A stretch of 64,000 bases of DNA from Tenodera sinensis (taxonomy: Eukaryota > Arthropoda > Insecta > Mantodea > Mantidae). The stretch lies in contig CM060964.1 of the NCBI GenBank assembly GCA_030765045.1, forward strand, positions 175,003,352-175,067,351. Direction: 5' to 3'. The position numbers and the translations under genes are program-made. How positions within the stretch are numbered: position 1 is the stretch's first letter; the number at the start of each line of letters is the position of its first letter. The notes beneath the pieces were generated by a model that saw only the letters and a program-made list of their open reading frames with translations, searched no databases and was not told where the DNA came from. Shown piece by piece: positions 11,740-21,730 of the stretch.

Positions 11740-12090
11740 GACATTTTTAACCCTTAACTCAACAGCCCTCACCGGCGAAGGCTTACCGGCCGCTGCTTCC
11801 CCCACCTCTACCCACTACAGGCGTCATGAGTGGGGTGCTGTACTGGAGGGTGGAACGTGGTCAGCGCCCCCGAGCCTTCCTGGCCGGTTATATGGCCTTT
11901 GCGACCTGGGGTGGCTACTACTTTATCAAGTAGCTCCTCAATTGGCCCTGCAGGGGCCAAACGAGGCTGAGTGCACTCCGTGCCAGATTCCCAACGGGGG
12001 AAAAATCCCCACGCCGGTACTGGGGAGTGAACAGGGGTCCTCCGCGCTACCACTGTACTGCATAGGCGGTCTTCGTGGGGCACTAGAAAG
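11740..12090 (-). mobile_element. tRNA-derived SINE (family a)
   Basis: On the minus strand the element starts near 12085 with a tRNA-like head containing CAGTACAGTGGTAGCGCGG, and ends near 11760 in a G/C-rich tail that matches 8690-8855. An A run at 12094-12108 abuts the 5' side. A 235-codon ORF spanning this SINE and the next is a chance read-through. Confidence 0.5.
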
Positions 12091-12184
12091 TTAAAAAAAA
12101 AAAAAAAGAAATAAAACCGAAAACAGGTAAAAATTATACACATTATGGTAGCTTCCGCAAACTTTGAGATTCCTTTTACTGTCT

Positions 12185-12560
12185 TTTTAGTCTTTACCTG
12201 ATTACCCTCCCTTTGATAGGACTTACATCCTGTAGGATATACAAGCCAGTACCTAGGGTCAGATGCCTTTCGGGGAGCGCAGGAACTTAAGGACCGGACA
12301 GATTGAAGACCTGGAAGCGGGTGGTCAGCCAACCACCAGGTATGATATTGAGGAACAGGATGAAATGCACGCGAAATCGATGATTGGAAAGGTGATAATG
12401 GGGCAATTGGAATAAGTGGCCGGAAAAACCGGAGAACCCGAAGAAAACCCGCCCTGACGCCGCTTTGTCCACCACGAATACCACATACGAGTAACTGGGG
12501 CCGAACCCGGGCCACCTAGGTGGTAGGCCAACGCTCCAATTTCTTTAAGTCGTGCCACGC
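12185..12560 (-). mobile_element. tRNA-derived SINE (family b), long copy
   Basis: On the minus strand from about 12556 it reads GCCTACCACCTAGGTGGCCC, then the B-box-like GGGTTCGGCCCC, then GTGGTATTCGTGGTGGACAA. This is the same body as the SINEs at 23601-23843 and 62081-62418. The tail holds ACCACCCGCTTCCAGGTCTT and the block around CTGACCCTAGGTACTGGCTT. Its B box has lost the canonical A (GGCC instead of GATC), so the copy is old. Confidence 0.65.
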
Positions 12561-12824
12561 ATGTAAAAATCTTTGTATTAACATTGTTTAAAATCAGAAG
12601 AGAGTTAAAGTGTGTTGTATTTCTAATTTATTTTAATTTCCCATCCTTTAAAATTCTGTATATGTCTTATAATCTTTAACAAGTGCAGATGTGCAAGAAA
12701 TAAATTTAACTCGCACTATATGACAAAACGCATTGGTATGTATCCAAGTTCATAAGCGCACAGATTGGCACTTCAAATACGAAATAGATATAATGCCCAT
12801 GTTGGTAAAATTGCAAAAAACAAT

Positions 12825-13680
12825 AAAAAATCGGATGTGTGCACTCATGTGACTTTCTCTACTCATTCTTGTATAAGCTATTCTTAAAACACTTCTCTTC
12901 TGTCTACTTCATATTAATCGAGATAGACATTCGCAGAAATGGTTTAATTACATATTACTGTGTGGTACAAGAGAAGAGCCCAATACAGTAGCCCTAAGCG
13001 GTTAAATCTTTTTAAGAGCCGGTCGCTGTGTGATGCCTTTGTCATTCCATTCTCTTTGTAGATTCAGAACATAACAAAACAAAAACTTCACGTCTGAGAA
13101 AAGTGCATACAAGTATAGGAAAATAAAATTCAAACAAATAACAAAGAATATCCGATAGAGGTTCACTCCTTAAAAAGATGTAGGCATTCGACATAAATTG
13201 TGTGTTATAGCGAGATGTACATTTTTATGCAGTAAGGTTTTTGTCTGTCCCTTACTGTTACCAGTTATACAAAATCCATTCAGAATGAAGAGGATTTCTG
13301 AGGACATGTCCAAAACTTCAAGATATATATTTTACCATGAAAATATCTTAAACATATAGTGTTTTAATCAAAATCGTCACAGTCATTTTGAGAAAATAAA
13401 AGTTTTGGAAAAATGCTCCATGTAAAGGGTAGTCTGGGGTGGGGGATTTCCTTGAAAATCTTCATGACGCATCATTGGAAGATGGTGAACTTGACATTTA
13501 ACCGACTTTTAGTTTTTGAGTCATGCTGTTCACATACGCAAGCTTTTTTCTAAAAGTGATTTTTCTTTTTGATTCAAGGAGTCTCAAAACATGTATTTCC
13601 GATGAAATCTTATTATTGGGTAGAATACAGTACTTCCTACTTACTCTATGTACGTATTAGAGAGAGTAGAAATCTGTTTA
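12825..13680 (-). repeat. Dispersed repeat family R, copy E
   Basis: It starts with CGGATGTGTGCACTCATGTG and ends near GTAGAATACAGTACTTCC. It includes ACATATAGTGTTTTAATC, AAAGGGTAGTCTGGGGTG and a degenerate AACCGACTTTTAGTTTTTGA. The CA/GT run present in other copies is missing. It has no coding potential. Confidence 0.55.
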
Positions 13681-14234
13681 AACGGTGTCTGTCAACAATA
13701 CTGAGGATGGAATAATAAGCAAGTATTACCCACAGTAAGTTTAATGAACCGCTAATTCACTTAATCAATAGGTAATTACGTAAACAGAAATCGAAAAAAT
13801 AGCATAAGCGCAGATAGCTCTTATTAACAGATAAAATTTGCTTTAACATCTACCAACTTAGTCAATTCAGCAATTGTGGAAAATAGTACTTCTTAATTCA
13901 GAACAAAGCTGTTAGGCATTTAACGATGTTGAGTCATAACCAGGCAGCGAAACTTGGACACCGACGGAAGAGAGACTGATGACTTTAGGTTAACTGTGTT
14001 CTAGAATAACGCAATGTTGTTTACAATGTGATAGTGGGTTCCGCCTCTTGCAGTTCTCCATAAAAATCGTAGATATGCCAAATTGTGTGTAATCATGGAT
14101 CTGTTGAAGGTAAACAGTTCATCTGAGAATAACAAAGTATTTGCGCTTTGCTCGCATCACTTCATGTGACTTCGAGCGCAGATATTTACTTTTGATGCCT
14201 TTAGAAAATACATTGTAGTGTTTTGTAATGCTAA
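13681..14234. other. No gene seen
   Basis: A/T-rich, unremarkable sequence between the R-family copy and the next SINE. Confidence 0.5.
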
Positions 14235-14247
14235 TTCTGCAACCATA

Positions 14248-14741
14248 TGATTAAATGACAACGTGCGGAGGGAGACCTAGCACCTCGACCAAAACGGGGC
14301 ATCCCCGGGAGGAAGGATGAGCCGAATGAATCCGAAGGATAGACGGAACGTTGCCGCGACAGAGCAGGTGGTAGGGTCCCTACGTTTTCCCAGTTAGAAG
14401 CACCCCGGCGGAGGCTGACTTAGTTCCCCTCCCTTCCAATCCGGGGGACGAGAGTTCCAGGGCGCATTTGTTTCCCCTACCGTGCAGCTGCCGCGATGCT
14501 CGCCGACGCTTTCAACCCTGAAATAAACCTAACGGGACGAAGGTGAAACGTAATTATTTATGTAACGAAATGGAGGGACAGGAAATTCGGAGAATAGGGA
14601 AATCCTTCCCAGCACTCCCCTAGCAACCTGGCGAAACCTCCGAAAGAAACCCATGGGTCAAGAAGGTCAGCCACTGGGATCGAAACCGTGACCTCCCGAA
14701 TGCAGGCCGCAGACGCTACTGCCTGAGCCATCCCGATGAGT
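14248..14741 (-). mobile_element. tRNA-derived SINE (family c) with 13-bp TSD
   Basis: It is flanked by exact TTCTGCAACCATA repeats at 14235-14247 and 14742-14754. On the minus strand it begins with CATCGGGATGGCTCAGGCAG, a clear A-box region, then GGTTTCGATCCC as a B box. A long body follows with CTGTCCCTCCATTTCGTTAC and GCCTCCGCCGGGGTGCTTCT. A second copy lies in the opposite orientation at 16.6-17.15 kb. At about 494 bp it is long for a SINE. Confidence 0.8.
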
Positions 14742-14754
14742 TTCTGCAACCATA

Positions 14755-15304
14755 AAAACACAATGATGAAGAAACGGAGCTATAAAAATACTTAATTCAA
14801 TGAACACTGTATTTCACAATGAACATCTGGTATTGGTGTTATGAATACTGTAAATTTACATGTGTTGTACATTTGTCACTTAAAATGGAGTGTTTTGATT
14901 TGAACGCGTGCATATACAATTTTAAGTGTGAAAGGTATATTTTTATTATTCGAAAATTAATTATAATTATAAGTGATTTCTCTGGATGAATGAAATACCT
15001 ATACCAAGGTAAGGGCGCCATGAAAATTAGCGACTGCATTTTTGAAACAATTCGAAGTGTTAACAGTGAAGTAGCTTGTCGAGTGTTGCGTCGTCATACA
15101 TATCAGTTTGTTTTCACTTGCTGCTTGCTCCCTCTAATCTGCTGACTCTGAAAACCTGTGGTATAGTTACACTTAATCTGCTTCATCGGCGTCCAAGTTT
15201 TGCTGCCTGGCAATAACTAATACTTATATCTTTTCTATAGCATTTTTAACACGCTGTTAATAGCTTCACCTGTAGGTATGTATGTAACGAAATCTTGCAC
15301 ATAT
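14755..15304. other. No gene seen
   Basis: A/T-rich sequence without a supported feature. The first tandem-repeat unit starts near 15305. Confidence 0.45.
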
Positions 15305-16135
15305 GACAATACAAAGTCAGTATTATGACTTTTTCCTAATATCCTTACCAGGATCCTCAGAATAAAAAGAAATTAGATACATTTATCAATGTGACGGAAT
15401 CTTTCGAGGTAATTTTCGCCAACTTAAGAATCATCTGATTGGCTTGAAAATTTGCACACGTGTCAAGGACCGATGACAATACAATATCGTGACTTTGTCC
15501 GAATGTCCTGACCAGGATCATCGGAACAGAAAAGATGATTTAGCCAAACCTATCAATGTAACGAAATGTTTCCAGGTAATTTTCACCAACTTAGAGTCGT
15601 GTGATTGACTTGAACATGTCAAGGACCTATGACTGTTTTGTTGTTATTAACGTCCTCCAACGTAGTGTCATATTGGACGGTGAATGAATGAAACGGGTGA
15701 AATGATGCTCACATGAGCCCGGGGTCCATAGAGCTTTAAGTTACCCGACATTCGTCTTCTCGGGATAAGGGAAATCCTCGGAAAGAAACCTTATGCGTAT
15801 AACTCACCCTAAGCGAGATTCGAACTCGCGACTTCTTGAACGTGAGGCAGACACGCTACCACCACGCTACGGAGCGGGCAAGGACCTGTGGCAATACAAT
15901 AATATCATGACATTGTAATAATTTCCGGACCAGGATCATCAGAATAAAAGAAATGATTTAGCTAAATTTATCCATGTAACAGAATCTTTCGACGTAATTT
16001 TCACCAACTTACAGCCGTCTGATTGAGTTGAAAATTTGCACACATGTCAAGGTAGGATGACAATACAATAACATGGCGTTTTCCTAATGTTGTGACCAGG
16101 ATCATCAGGATAAAAATGACTAAGCTAAATTTATA
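15305..16135. repeat. Tandem repeat of about 170 bp, roughly 3.5 units
   Basis: Units begin at the motif GACAATACAA or GGCAATACAA at about 15305, 15475, 15890 and 16059. Unit 1 is 170 bp and unit 3 is 169 bp. Each carries ACCAGGATCATC, then AATGTAAC or AATGTGAC, AATTTTCACCAACTTA and CACATGTCAAGG. Unit 2 lacks about 10 bp and is interrupted by a SINE. Unit 4 is truncated. The length is in the range common for satellite monomers, but the array is short. Confidence 0.75.
15634..15878 (-). mobile_element. tRNA-derived SINE (family d) inserted in the tandem repeat
   Basis: Imperfect 14-bp duplications flank it: CAAGGACCTATGAC at 15620-15633 and CAAGGACCTGTGGC at 15879-15892, with two mismatches. 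On the minus strand it begins GCCCGCTCCGTAGCGTGG, giving an A box, and continues to the B box GCGAGTTCGAATCTCGC. The T-arm stem GCGAG/CTCGC is intact, but no acceptor stem closes. The insertion postdates the tandem amplification because it breaks only one unit. Confidence 0.75.
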
Positions 16136-16599
16136 GAAAATAGTACAAATATGACAACTTTAATCTAATACTGTTCCCAAAAAGTAATTTAAATATTCCA
16201 AAAAAAAACGGAAAAAATTGAATTCAAGAATTTTTTAAAAGATTGAATGAATAGAAAATTTTGAGACTAAAAAATTAGATATAAATTACAGTTTCAAAAA
16301 ACTAAAAAACACGCTTTAGTAACAAACCGAACTAAAAAGTAGAAAATAATTTTTAAGTATGAAGAGTTTGTTCTCCAGCGACATAAAGTCCACTGGTTCT
16401 TATAATTAAAAAGTTGTGGTACGTTCAAAGTAAAAAAAAAAATTATATTAACAAGATAATACATTTTATTGTAAAAAGGCGTGGGGTGCTTTTTACGATA
16501 CTGTTATATGTTCACTTTTATAAATAGCTACCAATGAGCTATTTGCAACATTTGATGTCAGGTGCCCCATACCATTATATTTACATTGAAACCACCACA
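16136..16599. other. A/T-rich spacer, no gene seen
   Basis: Strongly A-rich with several A runs (for example 16201-16208 and 16432-16441). No ORF or repeat unit was identified. Confidence 0.5.
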
Positions 16600-17145
16600 T
16601 CCTAGAAACCTAGAGGTTCCCCCGGTCACCAGGTGAATGCTGGGAAGGATTTCCATATCCTCCGAATTTCCTGTCCCTCCAATTCGTTACATTAATCATT
16701 TCATTTCACCCTTCATCCCGTTAGGTTTCTTTCAGGGTTGGAAGTGTCGGCGAGCGTCATGGTAAGGGAAAAGGATACGCTCTGGAAATCTCGTCCCCCA
16801 GATTGGAAGGAGGGTCTACTGGTTTCCGGGTCCCCATGGGACGGTACAAGCCCGAGGGAGCAGAGGGGAGCCGGTTTCCGAGTCTCGCCCCTCCCTTGGG
16901 AGGACGAACCCAAGGGGCTGAAGAGGAACCGGACTGAGCCAGCCTCCGCCGGGGTGCTTCTAACTGGAAAATGTAGAGACCCGGCCACCTGCTCTATCGT
17001 GGCAACATTCCGGCCACACTTCAGCTCCATTCGCCTCGTCCATCCTCCCGGGGGGGGGGGGGGGGGTGTACCGTCTGGGTCATAGACATAAAAGATCGTC
17101 TTTCGATCGAGATGGTAAGTTTCCCCTCCGCAAGATGTCGTAGTC
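16600..17145 (+). mobile_element. tRNA-derived SINE (family c), 5'-truncated copy
   Basis: It aligns with the reverse complement of 14248-14741. Shared blocks are GAATGCTGGGAAGGATTTCC, CTGTCCCTCCAATTCGTTAC, CGTTAGGTTTCTTTCAGGGT, GCCTCCGCCGGGGTGCTTCT and CATCCTCCCGGGG. It lacks the tRNA head. It carries about 90 bp of extra G/C-rich sequence at about 16822-16930 and a G run at 17050-17066. ORFs of over 100 codons occur on both strands here but only because the element is G/C-rich. Confidence 0.7.
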
Positions 17146-17250
17146 ACTTAAAGACGAAATGTGATGTGCTTAAGTAAAAGTTTGTCAGTAACAGAAGATG
17201 AGAGTTTGAAATTTAACTACATAACATTTTCTGCATAAAGAAACAGTAAA

Positions 17251-18312
17251 CTACGAATGAAGGTGAGATAAGGAGTTATAAAAGGAGTCAGAGTAAACGT
17301 TTGATTCATACCTTTGTTTGGGCGCAATTTGCTCGCACCGTCCCAGCTTATCGCGACGCCATCCTGGACCACACTCCTCCAGACCGGAAGACAATAGCTT
17401 CTCTTGGTTATCGATCTTTTCTTCTACAGCAGCTGCCCCATTAATCGCTTTCAGAAACTGAGAGAACTCCAGTACAGGAACCTGCTCTTCATACGATTTC
17501 TGAATGTCAGATGTTGACCTCTCTTGAGCTGCATCGAAGTTTATTGCTTTTGGTTTTGCTTGTGATTCTGTTTTTTCCACCTCTTCCTTCTTGGGAACGT
17601 CGGCTATGACAGTTCCATGTTTGCTGTTGTCTCTGTGCTTACTGCTACTAACGGCTTTATCTTTTTCTTCTCCAGTTGCACTCACAGTGCTTCCAGAATT
17701 TGAGGGATCTTTCTTTTCAGATGATGAAGGAGACTGTGGCACCTCAAGTGTGGATGCTAATTTGTCCTTGAGCTTTTCATTGGTATCATCAGGAGAGCTT
17801 GGTGAATTTTGCTTCTCTTCGGTTGATGCTTCTTTGGGAATTTGTGTGGTTTCCGCAATAGGGGACTGGGTGTTGCTAGTAGTATCAGGATGTCCTTCTG
17901 AAGTTTGTAGACTGGTTGATGGAGAATGTGCTATTAACACTTCTTTGCTGTTTTCCTCTGGTGTATCACAATTCTTTTTGTCAATATCGACCTTGTACGG
18001 CGATTTACTGGCAGAAAAATCTGGAGACGGAAGTTTAGTTCCATCGGAAGAGCTTGGAGAAACAAATTTGTTGCTGATAACCTTGTTTAAGTCCTCTCCT
18101 TCCGAGTTCTGTTGCAGAGGGTGATTCTTCCTGTTTGACACTGCTTTGGCGGTGAAGTCCAGTAGGTTGACGCCGCTACTAGGGAGGAGAACGATCACGA
18201 AGTTCTCCAGATGTGCATGAACATTAAAATCGCCCTCTTGACGTTGATCATATTTGACAGGTGCTGCAGACACTGTGTACGCGAGCAATACCAACAATAA
18301 CACTGTCACCAT
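17251..18312 (-). CDS. Secreted Ser/Glu/Lys-rich protein of unknown function (probable first coding exon)
   Basis: The 353-codon frame starts at an ATG at 18312. Residues 1-16 form a signal peptide (MVTVLLLVLLAYTVSA, cleavage before APV), so the product should enter the secretory route. Residues about 20-75 are moderately conserved-looking and hydrophobic. About 75-265 are low complexity and rich in S, E, K, P and T, as in a disordered linker. Near the C-terminus is an ordered block, VLEFSQFLKAINGA, then ECGPGWRRDKLGRCEQI, where two Cys flank an R-R-D-x-L-G-R core. From memory, that Cys motif recurs near the ends of insect secreted proteins. The sequence AAACAAAG|GTATGA places a good splice donor at 17311, so the true exon probably ends at 17312 and the last 20 residues may be intronic. 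I found no partner exon. It is flanked by SINE and microsatellite DNA. The function is unknown. Confidence 0.7.
   Translation of the reverse strand: MVTVLLLVLLAYTVSAAPVKYDQRQEGDFNVHAHLENFVIVLLPSSGVNLLDFTAKAVSNRKNHPLQQNSEGEDLNKVISNKFVSPSSSDGTKLPSPDFSASKSPYKVDIDKKNCDTPEENSKEVLIAHSPSTSLQTSEGHPDTTSNTQSPIAETTQIPKEASTEEKQNSPSSPDDTNEKLKDKLASTLEVPQSPSSSEKKDPSNSGSTVSATGEEKDKAVSSSKHRDNSKHGTVIADVPKKEEVEKTESQAKPKAINFDAAQERSTSDIQKSYEEQVPVLEFSQFLKAINGAAAVEEKIDNQEKLLSSGLEECGPGWRRDKLGRCEQIAPKQRYESNVYSDSFYNSLSHLHS
17308..17314 (-). promoter_or_regulatory. Probable splice donor of the secreted-protein exon
   Basis: On the minus strand the junction AAAG|GTATG fits the donor consensus and falls 12 codons after the C-terminal Cys block. 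If used, the exon ends at phase 2 after 333 codons. Confidence 0.45.
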
Positions 18313-18620
18313 GTTACGGCACGTCCGTGGCTGGCTGGCACTGAGGCAATACTGCTCTGCTCACCTCTGCATGATGCAGGCTGCCCAGAAACCGGATTGT
18401 CGATGCCCAGAGGCCCTCTACCAGAAGTCCAACCGGAAGGTCAAGCCGACAGCCTCCGTCACAATAACACTGCGTGCGTGATGAAGCGCAGTTGTCAGAT
18501 CATGCTTCCCTCTCCTTCTCGCCCTCTTCTTCCTTTTTTATCATTTCTCTCTTCCTCATTCCATTTTTGTAAGGTTTCAGTTCTCCATCCCGTTTTGAGG
18601 TGAATGATCTTTGAAAAAAA
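18313..18620 (-). other. Putative 5' flank/UTR of the secreted-protein gene
   Basis: The region upstream of the start codon on the minus strand is G/C-richer as far as about 18480, then pyrimidine-rich on the plus strand (18500-18560), ending in an A run at 18614-18631. No TATA box or initiator stands out. The short plus-strand ORFs here look like chance. Confidence 0.25.
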
Positions 18621-18963
18621 AAAAAAAAAAATGTTTTTTCTTGAGTGACTTGAAATGTTGATCACAGCTCAATAATGTAGCATAAAGGCAATATACTAAA
18701 CTTCCATTAGCTATGTAGGTATACCTTTGATAAGTTCTTAAATTAATAATCTGAAGTTCTACTGTGTACTTCAAATTAGTTAATAAAAAACTGTGATACA
18801 AGGATTACTTTATGTAGTAAAAATGCAAAGAAAAAGGTTTTGAGATAATGGTAATGAAAACTTGATTGGGCGTTGGAATGTCTGCTGCTTGGAATTCAAA
18901 TATTCAAAAGCGCCGTATTAAAGCAAATGGGTAAGTAATTACATGGACAAACACGTATTTATG

Positions 18964-18964
18964 C

Positions 18965-19063
<99 letters not shown>

Positions 19064-19110
19064 TCATCATCATCATCATAATAATAATAATAATTAATAA
19101 TAATAATAAC

Positions 19111-19205
<95 letters not shown>
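18964..19205. repeat. ATA/AAT trinucleotide microsatellite
   Basis: About 240 bp of AAT units with a central ATC block (ATGATCATCATCATCATC at about 19060-19078) and a few point interruptions. Long poly-Ile, poly-Asn or poly-Tyr frames through it are artefacts. Confidence 0.95.
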
Positions 19206-19206
<1 letters not shown>

Positions 19207-19840
19207 CAAGCAGAACATTTGCGTTATGCTTTACAATTTGGAAAACACTCTCAGAATCATACCAGGGTTATACCTACGTAAATTATTATTCATGTATAGG
19301 AACTTTGTTTCTGACAATGTAACCAACTGTATTTGCTTTGCTGTAATTTTCCGTAGCAGGTCATCGTTTCGCTTTTGAAAGGTATTTTCACTTTTGTTCG
19401 TCTTCATTTTAGATGGAATAATTTTATTGGAATTACTCTTAGGTACAACAGGGTTTTTATTTCATTTTTGCATTTTGTACTTTATCATACTTTGCTTGAG
19501 AATATGTTTGGACAGTATGTTACTTTGTTGTACTAGTGAGTGGAAGTCCAAGTTTAAATGAGTAAAATAACGTAGTTAGCAAGGTGATTAAATAACACAT
19601 GTTTATTCGAGTGATTACTGTTGTGAACACTGAACCAGAAGTGCCGAGTCCGATAACCGGCTGGGACGGGGGAATTTTTCCTTTAGTTAGAATCATTCCG
19701 TCTCTTCCACAGAATCGGGTGTGTGACTGTGTTTCATATCAAAACTGTCCATAACCAACGTCTAAATTCTGACCTTTGAATTCTTGAACTTAAGCACATC
19801 GTCGGTTACTTTTCATTTTCTCTCCTGCGTATAGCAAAGT
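19206..19840. other. No gene seen
   Basis: A/T-rich spacer. A G/C-richer patch at 19630-19740 may be a decayed SINE, but I cannot define it. Confidence 0.4.
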
Positions 19841-19844
19841 AGGG

Positions 19845-20600
19845 GAAGTATTGTATTGCACCCAAAACTTCGATGTCGAGATATCACCGGAAATTTATGT
19901 TTTGAGGACCCCTAAATCCAAAAAAAGCATTTTTAGAAAAAGATTCGCGCGCGCGCGTGTGTGTGTGTCAGTCTTTGGACAGTATAACTTAAAAAAGAAA
20001 AGTCGGTTAAAAAGTTAGTCTTTCAAGGTGCAACACGAAGATTTTGAAGAAAATTGCTTCACCCTAAACTATCCTTCACATGGAAAATTTTTCGAGAATT
20101 TTGATTTTCTTGAAAATGGCTCAACGATTTTGATTGAAATACCATGTTTGAAACTCTGGATGACGTTTGCATAACTGGTAAACCGTAAGAGATAGACAAA
20201 ATCTTACTGTACAAAAAATGTAGATCTTGATAAAATACACAGTTTATGTCGTAATACATTTTTTGTAGCGTGAACCATTTCGGAGATGAGTCTTGTTATT
20301 TGTGTGAGTTTTGGAAAACTTATACTTCTGTCAAATGGAACATCGTTATTCATTTTTATATGTTAATCGTGCAAAGAGAACGAAATTTGAAAGCTTTAAA
20401 AGATCTGACTATCGTCCAAAATCTACTGTATTCCCATATTCTCCTTGCACCTACAAGGAAAGAAGCAATAAGCTAATTTCTACAAATGTTTATCTCAACT
20501 AACACGAAGAAGATATAGGAACAAGACTTTGTAAGAATGGTTAGTACTAGAGTAGAGAAAGTCATGTGAGTGCAACACATCAGATTTTTAATGTAAAAGT
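19845..20600 (+). repeat. Dispersed repeat family R, copy F (full length, reference)
   Basis: This is the most complete copy, about 755 bp. It runs from GTAGGGGAAGTATTGTATTG to GTCATGTGAGTGCAACACAT. Features in order are a TTTTGAGGACCCC block, a mixed CG/GT run at about 19948-19968, AAAAGTCGGTTAAAAAG, the AACTATCCTTCACATGGAAA block, ATAACTGGTAAACCGTAAGA, a central low-complexity part, and CCCATATTCTCCTTGCACCT near the end. There are no long terminal inverted repeats, no poly-A tail and no ORF with a domain. It might be a Helitron-like or MITE-like non-autonomous element, but the class is not shown. Confidence 0.65.
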
Positions 20601-21185
20601 CCCCAATATACAGGTATTAAAGTCGTATCGTACAAGTGAATAAAACAAGTCTTTAATACGCATTAAAATAATTAATTTATCATTCCTTTGAGATATTCAG
20701 ATAAATTTCATATTTCGATCCACAATGTGTTATTTAAATGGCCGATGATAAACATTTTATTTAGCACTTAGAAGGCAAAAGAAAAAAAAAAAAAAAAATG
20801 AATGAGTAAAAATATAATATGGAGCGCAAAACCTAAACGCCTATACCAGGGGAAGACAACTTCGGGTCGTGTGACGTATTTAAACGAAGAGCCAGCTTGT
20901 ACGTTCGTGTGACGTCAGGCGAGAGCAGTGTATTGCTGTGCTGCCTAGATCAGCGGCGCTACTTGCAAGAAATTGAATGAATATGAAAAATGTTACTTGG
21001 GCATGTTTACAACACGCCCGAGCTGTTTAGGGAGAACCCTCTTCAGCCTACTCTGAGCGTTTTTATTTGTTGTGTGAGGGATCTTAACGGTGTTAGTGCG
21101 AATTTTGTTTTTATTTTCTGTTTTTGTTGACTTTGTGTAGTGTTGTGTGTAGTGCTTTTGTGTTTGTGTTCGGTTCCCCGTGTTT
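20601..21185. other. Spacer; possible 5' region of a hAT element
   Basis: A/T-rich to about 20830. From CAGGGGAAGACAACTTCGGG at about 20847 the sequence becomes G/C-richer, with two GTGTGACGT motifs. This could be the 5' terminus and promoter of the GTF2IRD2-like element that follows. No matching right end was found. Confidence 0.3.
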
Positions 21186-21640
21186 CACAAAAGTTTGAGA
21201 CCAGGCTTCAAGATGTAGAAACATTGTCAACTACGTTTCAGATCTTTGCGATCCCGTATTCATTGGATGTTAACAATGTTTCTAGCGGTAGCAAATTGAA
21301 TGGATAAATTTCCAGTGCGACGATTTGCTGAAGGACAACTATAAACACAAAGAAGACTTGGCTGATGTTTATAAGAAGGTTCCTCAAAACCAGATTTCTG
21401 AGGTTATATGCCCTTGTTGCACGGATATTATGTATGTTTGGTTCCACGTATGTGTGCGAACAATTCTTTTCTGTTATGAACCTTTCTAAGTCAAAATCCC
21501 GAAGCATATTGTCAGATCGCAATCTAACATGCAGTCTTCGCTTACAAATGTGCCGTACATTACGCCCTTAACATTGACAAACTAGTTAAAGAAAGCGAAA
21601 CGGCAAATGTCGAAAAATGTCCAGCTAATTTTTCTGTGTA
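21186..21640 (+). pseudogene. GTF2IRD2/ZMYM-like hAT transposase, C-terminal fragment
   Basis: The translation shows FETRLQDVE, then FQIFAIPYSLDV, then a frame change, HKEDLADVYKKVP, another frame change, CMFGSTYVCEQFFSVMNLSK and SRSILSDRNL, and finally LRLQMCRTLRP. The MFGSTYVCEQFFS block is diagnostic of the hAT C-terminal dimerisation domain in GTF2IRD2/SCAND3-like proteins. At least two frameshifts and one stop show it is dead. A related fragment lies at 63.5-63.76 kb on the other strand. Confidence 0.7.
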
Positions 21641-21730
21641 GCTCTCCTCTAGCTCAGGCAAAATAGATGTAATTTCTGTTCTATTTGCGTTATAATAAGA
21701 CTGTTCACATAAATTGAATTTATATATATA

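Noticed and set aside
11808..12515. 235-codon ORF on the minus strand
   Set aside because: It runs through two adjacent SINEs and an A-rich spacer, and its peptide is a translation of SINE tails with no domain.
15305..16135. CRISPR-like or immune repeat array
   Set aside because: Units are directly adjacent with no unique spacers, and the context is eukaryotic.
16713..17147. 144- and 115-codon ORFs on opposite strands
   Set aside because: Both lie in a G/C-rich SINE copy related to 14248-14741. Overlapping antisense frames without domains are expected there.
17591..18124. 177-codon plus-strand ORF opposite the secreted gene
   Set aside because: It is the antisense shadow of the Ser/Glu-rich region and has no signal of its own beyond hydrophobic codons produced by the complement.
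18943..19281. Poly-Ile/poly-Asn ORFs
   Set aside because: Pure translation of an AAT microsatellite.
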